A DNA stretch of 30,664 nucleotides from a virus: positions 1-30,664 of the IMG/VR virus record IMGVR_UViG_3300011445_000481, one strand, 5' to 3'. Within the stretch, counting starts at the first letter, position 1. Every line of letters begins with the position of its first letter. This document shows, piece after piece, positions 4,451 to 13,136 of this stretch. A program made the position numbers and the translations under genes. A model generated the notes under the pieces. That model worked only from the letters and a program-made list of their open reading frames with translations, was not told the origin of the DNA and searched no databases.

Positions 4451-6565
4451 ATGTCTGACGAACTTGTTGTGTACGACGCGCCTGTCGAACCGAAGCGGCG
4501 CGGGCGCGGCGGGTACCGTCCTCGCACCTGGCAACCAAAGACCAAGGCCCAGGAGACGATGGCCTGGCAGTATCGCTCCTGGTCGTCCACGAAACGGATG
4601 CAGCACGCGCTCAAGTTGGTCCTTGAGGGGACCCACAGCCAGTCCGAGGCCGCTCGGCGGCTCGGAGTCTCCCGTTCGAGGCTCAACGAGCACGTTGGGA
4701 AGTACAAAGCGGAGCTGAGCCGCCGCGAAGAGCGTTCAGCGCGCGCTGCGGTCGACAGAAGGCAGCATCGCAGGGTCGATCCGGCCGATCCGGCCGTTCA
4801 AGCCGAAGCTCAGATCGAAACTCAACCAGAAGTTGAGTTTCCCGACCCGATCCCGCCTGAAACTACAGTTGAGTTGAAGGTTCGGGACCGTCAGCCGGAC
4901 ACCGGGGGCTTCGTGCCTTCCAGTCCTCTCGGCATCAAAGAGGTGCGGCGTATCCCGCCGATCGGCGAGTTCGTCCGGCGCTACTTCGACGGATTCAGGT
5001 GCTTCGACTGCGGAGTCCACCATCCGGTGCCGCAGTTCCACGACGAGATGATGGCGTTCGCGCAGGACCCGACTATCAAACGTGGTCTGATCCTCGTCCC
5101 TCCCGGCCACTCGAAGTCAACCTGTGTGACCGTCTGGGGCACGGTTCACGACCTGTACTGCGATCCGAACATGATGATCTCGATCATCTCGGCTGGCTCC
5201 GATCTGGCTCAGGCTTTCGTCTATCAGATCGCCAATCTGCTCACCAACCCGGATCTGTACGAGGATTGCACCGCCAACCCGATCGATGAGCTTGGTTCGC
5301 TGCGCGAACCGGGCTCAGGCTGGACCGCGAAAGGCTTCTATGTCGGGCGTGTCAGCCCGGAGAAAGATCCGTCGCTGCGCGCGTACGGCTGGGGTTCCGA
5401 CATCTACGGCCGGCGTCAGCACAAGATCATCGTGGACGACATCGCTGGTGTCGACAACCAGAACAACCCCGACATGGTCGAGAAGATGCGGCGCAAGATC
5501 GTCCGAGAATATGACACCCGTGTTGGTGACAACGGAAAGCTGATCATCGTCGGCACCCGCATCCACCCGGACGATGTGTATAGCCACCTGCTTCAACTCA
5601 AGGACTATCAGGTCTACAAGCGCGCGTGTATCATCGATGAATCTGCTGGCATCACGCTCTGGCCCGATCACTTCTCTATCGAAGCCGCGCAGCGCGCGCG
5701 AGGCCGGATGACCCCGGCCGAGTTCGAGCTGGTCTACCAGAACGCCGACCTGCCCACCACCGAGTCGATCTTCACCGAGGAGCAGCTCCGCCGCTGCCAC
5801 GACGATGACCGGATGCTCGGCGAGGTGCCGTCCGGCTGCTACGTGTTCATCGGGATCGATCCCGCCGGCGCGGGGGAGCAGGCCGGCTACACGTCGTTGA
5901 CCGCGTACGCGCTTCATCCAGGTACCGGGATGCGGTTCATCGTTGATGTCGAGAACGTCAAGCAGATGCGCGCGTATCAGCTCAAGGACCAGATCTTCGA
6001 GTGGGTCGAACGCTACAACCCCCGCGAGATCATCGTGGAATCGAACGGCTTGCAGAGCCAGCTCGTCCAGTACAACCAGGATCTTCTCGTTCCTCTCGCG
6101 GAGAAGGGTGTACGTGTCAACGGTCACATCACGCACGCGGGCCGAGGGCAGGGCGGCAAGAAGGACCCTCAGTTCGGTGTCACCGCGATGGCCCCGCTCT
6201 TCCACAACGGTGTGATCCGCCTGCCGTGGGGGGACATCAACGCCAAGCGGAAGATCGGCGAGCTGGAGCACCAGCTCGTGCGCTTCCCGTACGGCATGGT
6301 CTACGACATGGTGATGTCGTTGTGGATCGCGGAAACCGGGGTGAAGGCGTTCTGGTCATCGAACCTGGTCGAGCCGTTCGATCCGCGCACGACGATGAAC
6401 TGGCCGCAACGGATCACGTCGAAACGGACGATCTACGATCCGAGCAACGGTGAGATCCGTTCCCCGACCCGTTCAGAGCAGATGGGCTTCCCGATCTCGG
6501 AGATGGAGGAGCGTCAGCTCGTCAACGTGCGGCGTTCGGTGATGGTTGACCGGGGGGCTTCTTGA
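4451..6565 (+). CDS. terL: Terminase large subunit with N-terminal helix-turn-helix
   Basis: 704 residues from ATG 4451; a longer frame to 4358 would overlap the divergent gene and its promoter. The ATPase has a Walker A-like VPPGHSKST (216-224), a Walker B IIVDDI (326-331) and a coupling-type IIVGTR (365-370). The nuclease domain begins at YVFIGIDPAG (D470) and includes IIVESNG. The motor cuts and pumps DNA into the prohead through the portal. Residues about 58-88 (EGTHSQSEAARRLGVSRSRL) are a clear HTH, followed by a charged linker of 60 residues and a CFDCG motif (184-188). Small terminase subunits carry such HTH domains, and no separate small subunit is visible nearby, so the DNA-recognition function may be fused here. 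Confidence 0.95.
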   Translation: MSDELVVYDAPVEPKRRGRGGYRPRTWQPKTKAQETMAWQYRSWSSTKRMQHALKLVLEGTHSQSEAARRLGVSRSRLNEHVGKYKAELSRREERSARAAVDRRQHRRVDPADPAVQAEAQIETQPEVEFPDPIPPETTVELKVRDRQPDTGGFVPSSPLGIKEVRRIPPIGEFVRRYFDGFRCFDCGVHHPVPQFHDEMMAFAQDPTIKRGLILVPPGHSKSTCVTVWGTVHDLYCDPNMMISIISAGSDLAQAFVYQIANLLTNPDLYEDCTANPIDELGSLREPGSGWTAKGFYVGRVSPEKDPSLRAYGWGSDIYGRRQHKIIVDDIAGVDNQNNPDMVEKMRRKIVREYDTRVGDNGKLIIVGTRIHPDDVYSHLLQLKDYQVYKRACIIDESAGITLWPDHFSIEAAQRARGRMTPAEFELVYQNADLPTTESIFTEEQLRRCHDDDRMLGEVPSGCYVFIGIDPAGAGEQAGYTSLTAYALHPGTGMRFIVDVENVKQMRAYQLKDQIFEWVERYNPREIIVESNGLQSQLVQYNQDLLVPLAEKGVRVNGHITHAGRGQGGKKDPQFGVTAMAPLFHNGVIRLPWGDINAKRKIGELEHQLVRFPYGMVYDMVMSLWIAETGVKAFWSSNLVEPFDPRTTMNWPQRITSKRTIYDPSNGEIRSPTRSEQMGFPISEMEERQLVNVRRSVMVDRGAS

Positions 6566-6819
6566 TGATTCCTGTGTTCGATGACCCTCTCGTCCTCGCC
6601 CCCAACCTTTCTTCGTCCCAGGTGATCGCCTCGACGTTCGTCCCCGATCCCGAGGGCACCTTCGAGTTCGACGGCAAGCGTTTCCGCGACGTGTACTTCC
6701 CGGTGGACAGGGATGCCACCGACGCGCAGATGCGCGAGATCTGCTTCGAGATCCACAACGGCCAGCCGATGGACGACTATCAGCGCTGGGCGCTGTCAGA
6801 AGCGCAGTCTGGTGCTTGA
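6565..6819 (+). CDS. Small hypothetical protein between terminase and portal
   Basis: 84 residues from an ATG that overlaps the terminase stop (TGATG); a TTG one codon earlier is possible. It begins MIPVFDDPLVLAPNLSSSQV and has a mid-segment FEFDGKRFRDVYFPVDRDAT followed by an acidic helix. It is soluble and has no known family. The close coupling to terminase and portal suggests a head-assembly or portal-associated accessory role, by position only. Confidence 0.65.
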   Translation: MIPVFDDPLVLAPNLSSSQVIASTFVPDPEGTFEFDGKRFRDVYFPVDRDATDAQMREICFEIHNGQPMDDYQRWALSEAQSGA

Positions 6820-8659
6820 TCTCAGGGGCGAACTCGATCCAGCCCACTTCTCGGCCTGCTGGACCCGCTACCACGAACGGTGGGGCGAACGCAACCAACG
6901 CATGGAGCGCATCGAGCGCGCGGCGCGTGGCGAATGGTCCATTCGCCTGCCCGATGACAAGCCTGTCGAAGAGTCGCACTCTCCGAACCTGATCCTCACC
7001 GCGTTGGAGGACACCGCCGAGGCTGCCAGCCTCATCCCGTCCGTGCGGATCAAGCCTTCCGGCACGACCGACGCCTCCAAGAAGGTCGCCGGCAAGATGG
7101 AGAAGATCGGAACCTCCTACCTGGAGGGCTCCGAGATCGAGCTTCTGACCATCAGATCGCTGATGAACCTGTCCGGCTTCGGCATGTTCGCGTGGGTGGT
7201 CACGAAGAAGCCGGGCGAGCCGCCTCGAATCCAGTGGCGCGACCCTCGGACATGCTTCCCTGAGCCCACCGAAGGCTTCCTCGGGGTCACCAACCGTTGC
7301 TTCTTCGCGCGCGATTTGTATTTGACGCAACTTGACCCCGTATGGCAGGAGAAGTTCTGCTCTGCGGTGATCGGACGAGGCACCAACCCGAACTACTTCA
7401 TGGATCACGCGGTCACGCTGATCGAGTACTACGATCCCGACGAGACGATCATCGCGGGCGTCTACGACAGCAACATCGTGGAAGGCCACAACCGGCTCCA
7501 GCCGTCTGAGCCGCCCCAATGGGTGTCGATCATCCTGGAGCGCACCGAGAACGAGTCGAAGCAGTCTCCGGTTGTCATCGGCCAACGAGTCACCTTCGAC
7601 GGCGAGCCCCGCGGCCAGTTCGACCAGGTGATCGGCGTGATGGAGGCCCATATCCGCCTCATGCGCCTCACCTTGGACTACGCCGACCAGAGCGTCTACT
7701 CCGACATGTGGGTGAAGGACGTGATCGGCCGCGTCCCGATGGGCGGCGGTTCGCTGATCACGCTCGGACCCAACGGCGAGATCGGCCGCGTGCCGCCCGC
7801 GGTCAGCTCGATCACCGTCCACCAGGAGATGCAGCAGCTCGTGGAGGGCTTGCACCTCGGTGGCCGGTGGCCAAAGACCCGCCCCGGCGACATAGACCAG
7901 TCGAACATCTCCTCGAAGGCGATGGAGTCGGCGGTCGGGATGCTGAACACCGTCATCCGCACGTACCACCTGCTGATGCGCCGCGCGCTCAAGCAGGCGC
8001 AGCGCGTGATGTTCAAGATGGACCACCAGTCCGGCGAGAAGCGGCTGATGGCCGGCGTGTTCAAGAACCAGTCGTACCAGATCGACGTGGACACGAAGAA
8101 GGACATCGACATTTCGGCTGACATCGACGTGACCTACGGTCTCGGACTCGGCCACGACCCGTCGTCCTCGATGGTGATGGGCATCCAGGCGTCGCAGGCC
8201 GGCATCGTGTCGCTGGAGTTCGTCCAGGAGAACTTCGAGGGCATCGAGGACGTGCAACTGGAGAAGGTCCGGGTGGACGCCCAGGACTTCATCGGGATGA
8301 TGAAGGCCGAGCTGCTCGCTGGCGTGCAAGGCGGCACCGTTCCAAAGGGAGCGCTGTCGAAGATGCTGCGCGGTCGTCTCAACGGCGAGACGATCCAGGA
8401 CCTGTTCGACAAGTTCGTCGCCAAGCCCGAAGAGGAAATGCGCGAGTCGATGATGATGTCTGGCCTGACCGGCGGCATGGTCCCGCCCGGCCCTGCCCCA
8501 CAGCAGGGCGGCATGGTCCCACCGGCCCCACCGCCTGAGGAGCTGTTCGCGGCTCTCGGCGCGGGCGGCGGTGAAGCGCCTGTCGAGCAGGAGACGATTG
8601 CCAGAACCTCAATGCCCACCAGCCCAGGTGGGTTCGCTGGCGTGCAGACCACGGGGTGA
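6812..8659 (+). CDS. Probable portal protein
   Basis: 615 residues from GTG 6812, overlapping the previous gene by 8 bases; ATG 6901 is an alternative. It lies directly after the terminase, the usual portal position. It has the portal-like composition of an alpha/beta core (RIQWRDPRTCFPEPTEGF, IRLMRLTLDYADQSVY), a long helical stretch (about 375-420) and a C-terminal low-complexity Pro/Gly/Met tail (GGMVPPGPAP repeated). The portal forms the dodecameric ring at one capsid vertex through which DNA passes and the tail attaches. No signature residue proves it, so the assignment rests on position, size and overall pattern. Confidence 0.75.
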   Translation: MLDLRGELDPAHFSACWTRYHERWGERNQRMERIERAARGEWSIRLPDDKPVEESHSPNLILTALEDTAEAASLIPSVRIKPSGTTDASKKVAGKMEKIGTSYLEGSEIELLTIRSLMNLSGFGMFAWVVTKKPGEPPRIQWRDPRTCFPEPTEGFLGVTNRCFFARDLYLTQLDPVWQEKFCSAVIGRGTNPNYFMDHAVTLIEYYDPDETIIAGVYDSNIVEGHNRLQPSEPPQWVSIILERTENESKQSPVVIGQRVTFDGEPRGQFDQVIGVMEAHIRLMRLTLDYADQSVYSDMWVKDVIGRVPMGGGSLITLGPNGEIGRVPPAVSSITVHQEMQQLVEGLHLGGRWPKTRPGDIDQSNISSKAMESAVGMLNTVIRTYHLLMRRALKQAQRVMFKMDHQSGEKRLMAGVFKNQSYQIDVDTKKDIDISADIDVTYGLGLGHDPSSSMVMGIQASQAGIVSLEFVQENFEGIEDVQLEKVRVDAQDFIGMMKAELLAGVQGGTVPKGALSKMLRGRLNGETIQDLFDKFVAKPEEEMRESMMMSGLTGGMVPPGPAPQQGGMVPPAPPPEELFAALGAGGGEAPVEQETIARTSMPTSPGGFAGVQTTG

Positions 8660-8664
8660 GTCTC

Positions 8665-8742
8665 ATGGAGCGCATCATTGTTCTCGTCATCGCCGTGATC
8701 TTGTTCATCGTCCTGTTGAAGGTCTTGCTCGGCATCGTCTGA
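8665..8742 (+). CDS. 25-residue single-span membrane peptide
   Basis: ATG 8665 follows a GGGGTGAG site and the portal stop by five bases. The product is 25 residues: a short MERI start, then an almost uninterrupted Ile/Val/Leu segment with one Lys near its end. It would cross the membrane once. Holin-like, toxin-like or superinfection-exclusion roles fit such peptides, but nothing in the sequence decides. It is too short for standard gene-length cutoffs. Its stop codon TGA overlaps the start of the promoter-like element. Confidence 0.55.
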   Translation: MERIIVLVIAVILFIVLLKVLLGIV

Positions 8743-8765
8743 GTCTTATACTCGTCTGATACTGT
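8741..8765 (+). promoter_or_regulatory. Paired GTCTTATAC/GTCTGATAC promoter-like element
   Basis: GAGTCTTATACTC is followed by GTCTGATACTGT. Half-elements are 11 bases apart. TGA-TACTGT matches an extended TANNNT -10. It starts on the stop codon of the upstream peptide gene, and a leader of about 20 bases with a strong AAGGGGGG site follows, ending at the protease ATG 8793. It would let the protease and exported proteins be expressed separately from the terminase-portal genes. Confidence 0.6.
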
Positions 8766-8792
8766 AGAAGGCGAGCATCGAAGGGGGGTCGC

Positions 8793-10217
8793 ATGACCTC
8801 ATACACTCGCCGGCTGCTACTGGCCGTAACCGCTGTAACCGCATCTTTCGCCATCGTCCCACCGGGTGCTCCCGCGTTCGCGGAGCTGCCGATGACCGAC
8901 TGGGTCGGCGAGTTCGAGCCGGGCTCCGACCTCGATCACTACTGCGACTGGGTGCTCGAACAGATCGGCGTCCCGGCAGACGAGCGGGCGTCGCGACAAC
9001 CGGACACCGGACCGGACGGCCGGAAGTGTGCGATGCCCGATCTCGACATGATCTGGCTGCGCCTCACCCAGAAGGAGGCCGACGACGCCAACGCCCTGAC
9101 CGGCCAGGCCCCGCTGATGGCTGCCGAGACATCAGGCGTCGTGTCTCTCCCCACACCGATCAGCAACGGCGGCGGGCCTCTCGCCCCGCCAGGACAGTCG
9201 GGGACGCAACAGATCCCTCCCGCGGTGCTGCGCGCCGGGACTCCCGTTGACGAATGGATCAACGGCGCGCCGTCGATGGCCGGGGTCCGGGTGGCGGTCA
9301 TCGACACTGGCATCGACGCCACCCACGATGACCTCGAAGGCCAGGTCGCCACCGGTTTCAACTGCTCGCAGGATTACCGCGGCCCCGAAGGTTGGGGTCA
9401 AGATGCCCACGGCCACGGAACCTGGGTCGCCGGCCGGATCGGCGCGAAGCACAACGACATCTACATCACGTCCACCGCGCCCGGCGTGACCCTTCTGGAC
9501 GAGATCACGTTCTCCACCGAGGGTTCGGCGTCGGAAGCAATGGTGTTGTGCGCGGTCAACATGGCGCTCGAACATGACGCCACGATCATCTCGGCGTCGC
9601 TCGGCGGTCAACACGTCGCGACACGATGCGGCGGGCCGTCTGTCTACACGAACGGCTGGTGCAAGGCCGCGCAGCGGGCGGTCGTTGTCGTCGCTGCGGG
9701 CAACGACAACATGGACGCGATCAACTTCGGACCGGCAAACGTGCCGGGCGTTGTGGCGGTCGGCGCGATCGTTGACTACGACGGCCTGCCTGGCGCGCTC
9801 GATGTCGGCCAGGGTTGCGGGCTCATGCACCTCGATGACGCGCTCGCCGTGTTCTCGAATTGGGGCTCGACCGTCCGCCTTGTCGCCAACGGAGGCTGCG
9901 AACTTGGCCTGCTGCCCGGACAGTCGTGGGGCATATCGTCCGGTACGAGCATGTCCACACCGGAGGTGTCCAGCGTCATGGCGAACACCGCGGCACGGTT
10001 CCCTGACTGTCGCGGCGACGCTCTCATCACGATGGTCATCAACTACGCGAAAGCGTGGGCGCGTGACCATCCCGAGGACGGCTACAGCGACTGGCCGGGT
10101 GCGTTCCCGCCGCCTCTCATCCGCTACGTGGACGAAGAGCCGTATCAGATTCAGCCCGACCCGGAAGAGCCACGTTACTGTGCTTTCGAGTCCGACCGCA
10201 TCGGAGGTGCGTCGTGA
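8793..10217 (+). CDS. Secreted subtilisin-like serine protease (S8 family)
   Basis: 474 residues. An N-terminal signal peptide is plain: TRR, a hydrophobic core, and an Ala-Phe-Ala cleavage site near residue 30. After about 130 residues of possible propeptide come the S8 catalytic motifs: Asp171 in VAVIDTGIDATHDD, His208 in HGHGTWVAG, oxyanion Asn304 in AAGNDN, and Ser386 in SSGTSMSTP. All triad residues are present, so it should be active. Several Cys (for example 51, 79, 191, 253, 280, 290) suggest disulphides outside the cytoplasm. It lies where many phages encode a head-maturation protease, but export argues for an extracellular role: degrading cell-surface proteins, lysis or exclusion of other phages. 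The operon continues into two small exported proteins. Confidence 0.92.
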   Translation: MTSYTRRLLLAVTAVTASFAIVPPGAPAFAELPMTDWVGEFEPGSDLDHYCDWVLEQIGVPADERASRQPDTGPDGRKCAMPDLDMIWLRLTQKEADDANALTGQAPLMAAETSGVVSLPTPISNGGGPLAPPGQSGTQQIPPAVLRAGTPVDEWINGAPSMAGVRVAVIDTGIDATHDDLEGQVATGFNCSQDYRGPEGWGQDAHGHGTWVAGRIGAKHNDIYITSTAPGVTLLDEITFSTEGSASEAMVLCAVNMALEHDATIISASLGGQHVATRCGGPSVYTNGWCKAAQRAVVVVAAGNDNMDAINFGPANVPGVVAVGAIVDYDGLPGALDVGQGCGLMHLDDALAVFSNWGSTVRLVANGGCELGLLPGQSWGISSGTSMSTPEVSSVMANTAARFPDCRGDALITMVINYAKAWARDHPEDGYSDWPGAFPPPLIRYVDEEPYQIQPDPEEPRYCAFESDRIGGAS

Positions 10218-10546
10218 AGCTCTCTGCCGCCCTGACTGTGATTGCTGTCAGCGCCATGCTTGCTGGCGGTGCCAGCCTGATCGGCGACGCGCTCGCCCAC
10301 GACGAAGCGCCACCGTCCACGATCACCGTGCCGGACGACCCGTTCGTGACGACGACCACGCACGCACGCGACCGCGAGCAGATCAACGAATGCCACGTCA
10401 CCCGCGAGGGGATGCGCCCCGGAGAGTACGAGTCGGAGTTCTGGCAGTCGTTCCGCTGCGCCGATGGCTACGAGTTCACTCTCGTGTGGGGGCAAGCGAC
10501 GATCAGAAACACGTTCGGCAACGCACTACGAGAGGACCAGCCATGA
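10214..10546 (+). CDS. Small exported protein with signal peptide (110 aa)
   Basis: Starts at GTG 10214 after GGAGGTGC, overlapping the protease stop by four bases. Residues 1-28 form a signal peptide (KLSAALTVIAVSAMLAGG, then ALAHDEA). The mature part is about 80 residues with a Thr-rich stretch and two Cys (about 60 and 82), likely a disulphide. No family is recognised. Coupling to the protease makes an inhibitor, chaperone or co-acting surface protein plausible, but this is only positional. Confidence 0.75.
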   Translation: MKLSAALTVIAVSAMLAGGASLIGDALAHDEAPPSTITVPDDPFVTTTTHARDREQINECHVTREGMRPGEYESEFWQSFRCADGYEFTLVWGQATIRNTFGNALREDQP

Positions 10547-10869
10547 AGTTCATCATCGGACTCATCGTCGGTGCCGTGCTGGCTGGCGGCACGGTTGCCG
10601 CCAACCTGCCGAACGCCGATAACGGGGAATGCGTCTGGTACAACGTCGCCTTCGATCGCTCCGATCCGACGTACATGGACCCCGATGGGGTCATTACCGG
10701 GGGTCTGGTCTCCCAGGTGTGCGGATACCAGGTGCCGAACTCCAGCGGCCACCTGATCGCCACCGATGACCTGTTCTGGACCGAGATCGATGCCGAACAG
10801 GCCGATGCCATCATTCAGGCCAGCAAGGACATCGCACTCACCGGAGACAACGTGTATCTAGGAGGGTGA
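10543..10869 (+). CDS. Small exported or membrane-anchored protein (108 aa)
   Basis: ATG 10543 overlaps the upstream stop (ATGA). Residues 1-20 (MKFIIGLIVGAVLAGGTVAA) form a signal peptide or N-terminal anchor. The rest is acidic with two Cys (about 31 and 62) and a C-terminal helix (EIDAEQADAIIQASKDIA). It has no recognised domain. The three genes from the protease to here form one unit of exported products. A much longer frame reaching back to 9574 is out of phase with the protease and is not the gene. Confidence 0.7.
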   Translation: MKFIIGLIVGAVLAGGTVAANLPNADNGECVWYNVAFDRSDPTYMDPDGVITGGLVSQVCGYQVPNSSGHLIATDDLFWTEIDAEQADAIIQASKDIALTGDNVYLGG

Positions 10870-10890
10870 ACGCGGTGGGGGTGACCTGTG

Positions 10891-11304
10891 ATGACGAATG
10901 TGAACGCAACCCCCGCCGTCTTGGAGCAACTTCCGGCCGGAGGTAATCCTTCGGCCCCGGCGTCAGGTACGTACGGCGAGAAGGCGGAAGAGGCCCGCCT
11001 CCTCGCTTCGCTTCCCGGCGAAGGCTCGCCGGAACAGGCCGACCAGGTAGCTCCGCTGCCTTCGATGGGCGGTACGCCGCCTCTACCCCCTCCAGCGGCG
11101 GGGCTACCTCGGTCAATCTTCGGTCCCTCCCGCCAGCCGGGAGTTCCGGCGAGCACGCCTCTGACTCCGATGGAACCTGAGGCCAGCGTCCCGCAGTCTC
11201 AGGTCCTCCAGATCTTCGAGATGCTGGCCGCTGATCCTGAGCGCAAGTACTCGGCGACGACGCGTCGGTTCGCTCAGATGATCATGGAGTCGATCCGCAA
11301 GTGA
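10891..11304 (+). CDS. Pro/Ala-rich hypothetical protein (137 aa)
   Basis: ATG 10891 follows GGTGGGGG; a GTG just before it is possible. The first 100 residues are low-complexity, rich in Pro, Ala, Ser and Gly, and probably disordered. The C-terminal 40 residues (SQVLQIFEMLAADPERKYSA to MESIRK) form a likely helix. The disordered arm plus helix could suit a virion linker or an assembly chaperone, but no family is recognised. Its stop overlaps the next start as GTGA. Confidence 0.65.
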   Translation: MTNVNATPAVLEQLPAGGNPSAPASGTYGEKAEEARLLASLPGEGSPEQADQVAPLPSMGGTPPLPPPAAGLPRSIFGPSRQPGVPASTPLTPMEPEASVPQSQVLQIFEMLAADPERKYSATTRRFAQMIMESIRK

Positions 11305-13115
11305 ACGACCCTTACGGCTTCGGAGCGCCGCCGGCTCCACCGGACGTGTCGGCCCTCTTCAAGTCTATCGGGGCCGGCAAGATAGAGGACGCGCCACCCG
11401 AGATCTCCGCGCGCGACCGCCTTCTGGTCGGCGGCAAGATTCTTGCCGGAACGCCCACGGTCGAGCGCCCGCCAGAATTGCCGGACACACCGAGCCTGGC
11501 TCGCGAGATCGCCAACTTCCAGGTCGCCGACAACACGCCCGACGAGCGCCTGGCGCTGATGGCGGCACGGCTCGACCAATACGAGGCCAGCGATCCCGGC
11601 AAGGCAGCGCCCGATTGGCGCGCTTTCAACGAGAAAGGCAGGGCCGGCCGGCTGGACTCCAACATCCAGCCGCTCTACGAGCGCTTCGCTGGTGGTTCCG
11701 ACGTCGAAGAGGAGGACTGGGGCAAGCTGACCGGGCACGTCCGTAAGACGGCCGATGTCGAATCCGAGGTGGGTGTCACCGGCAAGGCTCGGATCGTGGA
11801 CAACGACGGCCGACCACTGGCGGTGGTGGACTTCCCGCAGAATGGTGACGGCTACTATGATCCGGCGCTGCGCGCCGTGTTCAGTGGCAAGTCGGGTGAG
11901 TCGATGCCGTTGAAGGCGCTCACCACGGAGTCCTCTGGCATCACCGTGTTCGCTGACGACTACGACGTGACGATCGCAGCGAAACCGACGCCCGAGACCG
12001 ACTACTGGATGCGCCACATGCATCCGGGTCCGCTCGGCACCGATGGTGTCCCTCGTTGGATGCCGAGTTACCCCCTTTCCTTGCATTCGTTCGACACGAT
12101 CGATTCGTCGGTGCTGCGCACACCCGGCACCGTGGTCGAGACGATGCACGCAGGCTCATACCCCGGCTTCACTCCCGGCGAGTTCATCGCGTTCGACAGT
12201 GACGGCGCAATGCCGCCGTGGGCGCAGGACGCCAAGCGCGTGCCTGGCGGCGCCGCGCGCGAGCGACCGGAGTTCAGCCTGGAGCGCCTTGGTCCCGACG
12301 ACCTGACGGACGGCAATGCGGTGCGCTCGGCGATCGCCTCGCACGCGTGGGCGGTGTTCACGAACCCTGGTGGGCTGGAAGGTGAGTTGAGGGCCGAGGG
12401 CTATCAGCCGATCCCGCTTGTCGATGGCGAGCCGGCCATCCTCGTGATCGGCATGGATGCCGACGAAGCAGCCATGCGCGGTGCGATGCAAGTGAATGAC
12501 GGCGTGCCAGCGAAGCTGAATGACGGCCCCAGCCGGATCAACGAGCTGTCCGACTGGTCGGTCCCGAACGCAGCCGGCGATGATGTTGGGCTGGGCGTCA
12601 CCGGAGAGAAGGTGCCGGCCGGTATCGCGCGCGTCAGCGAGCACGTGGCTCGCTACGTCTACAAGGTGGACCAGTACGACGCCGACAAGATCTCAGGGCT
12701 GGCCGACGACCTGGAGAACCTGGGAGCGTCGAACGTCGTGATCTACTCCCAGCAAGGGGAGATCAAGGGTTTCACGCCGGCCCGGGAGCGCGCCTACACC
12801 GGCCCCGCTGCCTCGGTCAGGGTGATCCGCACCGCTGACTCGACCATCGGCGAACCGAACTCCGTCCCGGTTCACGTCCGTGGTGTCGCAGGTCTGCCTG
12901 GAGCGCCTGTGGCTCTCAATCCCGACGAGGCGACCATCGAGGGCATCCAGTTCGAGGTGCGTGGCAAGAAGGCCGTTGTGGAAGTCGATGCCGAGGGCGA
13001 TCTGTTTCGGCGGTCCCAGGACGCTATCGAACTCGCCCATTGGGTGGGGCACGACAACGTGGAGCTGACCTTCGAGGGGAAGCGCATCTCCTTGTTCAAG
13101 CCTGATATCGCCTGA
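11301..13115 (+). CDS. Large hypothetical protein, probable virion-associated (604 aa)
   Basis: GTG start at 11301 in a GTGA overlap with the preceding gene. Disordered Pro-rich N-terminus (1-80), then mixed alpha/beta. Residues about 355-395 (AWAVFTNPGG, LRAEGYQPIP, AILVIGMDAD) faintly resemble the DUF3293-type modules found in large phage polyproteins. Two later segments read YKVDQYDADKISGLADDLEN and GIQFEVRGKKAVVEVDAEGD. There are no membrane segments. Its place between the protease unit and the giant protein, with tight coupling, makes a virion or co-ejected protein likely. The domain hint is weak. Confidence 0.65.
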   Translation: MNDPYGFGAPPAPPDVSALFKSIGAGKIEDAPPEISARDRLLVGGKILAGTPTVERPPELPDTPSLAREIANFQVADNTPDERLALMAARLDQYEASDPGKAAPDWRAFNEKGRAGRLDSNIQPLYERFAGGSDVEEEDWGKLTGHVRKTADVESEVGVTGKARIVDNDGRPLAVVDFPQNGDGYYDPALRAVFSGKSGESMPLKALTTESSGITVFADDYDVTIAAKPTPETDYWMRHMHPGPLGTDGVPRWMPSYPLSLHSFDTIDSSVLRTPGTVVETMHAGSYPGFTPGEFIAFDSDGAMPPWAQDAKRVPGGAARERPEFSLERLGPDDLTDGNAVRSAIASHAWAVFTNPGGLEGELRAEGYQPIPLVDGEPAILVIGMDADEAAMRGAMQVNDGVPAKLNDGPSRINELSDWSVPNAAGDDVGLGVTGEKVPAGIARVSEHVARYVYKVDQYDADKISGLADDLENLGASNVVIYSQQGEIKGFTPARERAYTGPAASVRVIRTADSTIGEPNSVPVHVRGVAGLPGAPVALNPDEATIEGIQFEVRGKKAVVEVDAEGDLFRRSQDAIELAHWVGHDNVELTFEGKRISLFKPDIA

Positions 13116-13136
13116 TTCCTCGGGGTGTACTCAGAG

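Noticed and set aside
6473-8329. 618-codon open frame antisense to the portal
   Set aside because: Its composition (His/Leu/Arg/Asp-rich) is the mirror of GC-biased third positions on the other strand, and it has no start signals.
9574-10542. Long plus-strand frame overlapping the protease
   Set aside because: It is out of phase with the clear S8 motifs and becomes a gene only from ATG 10543.
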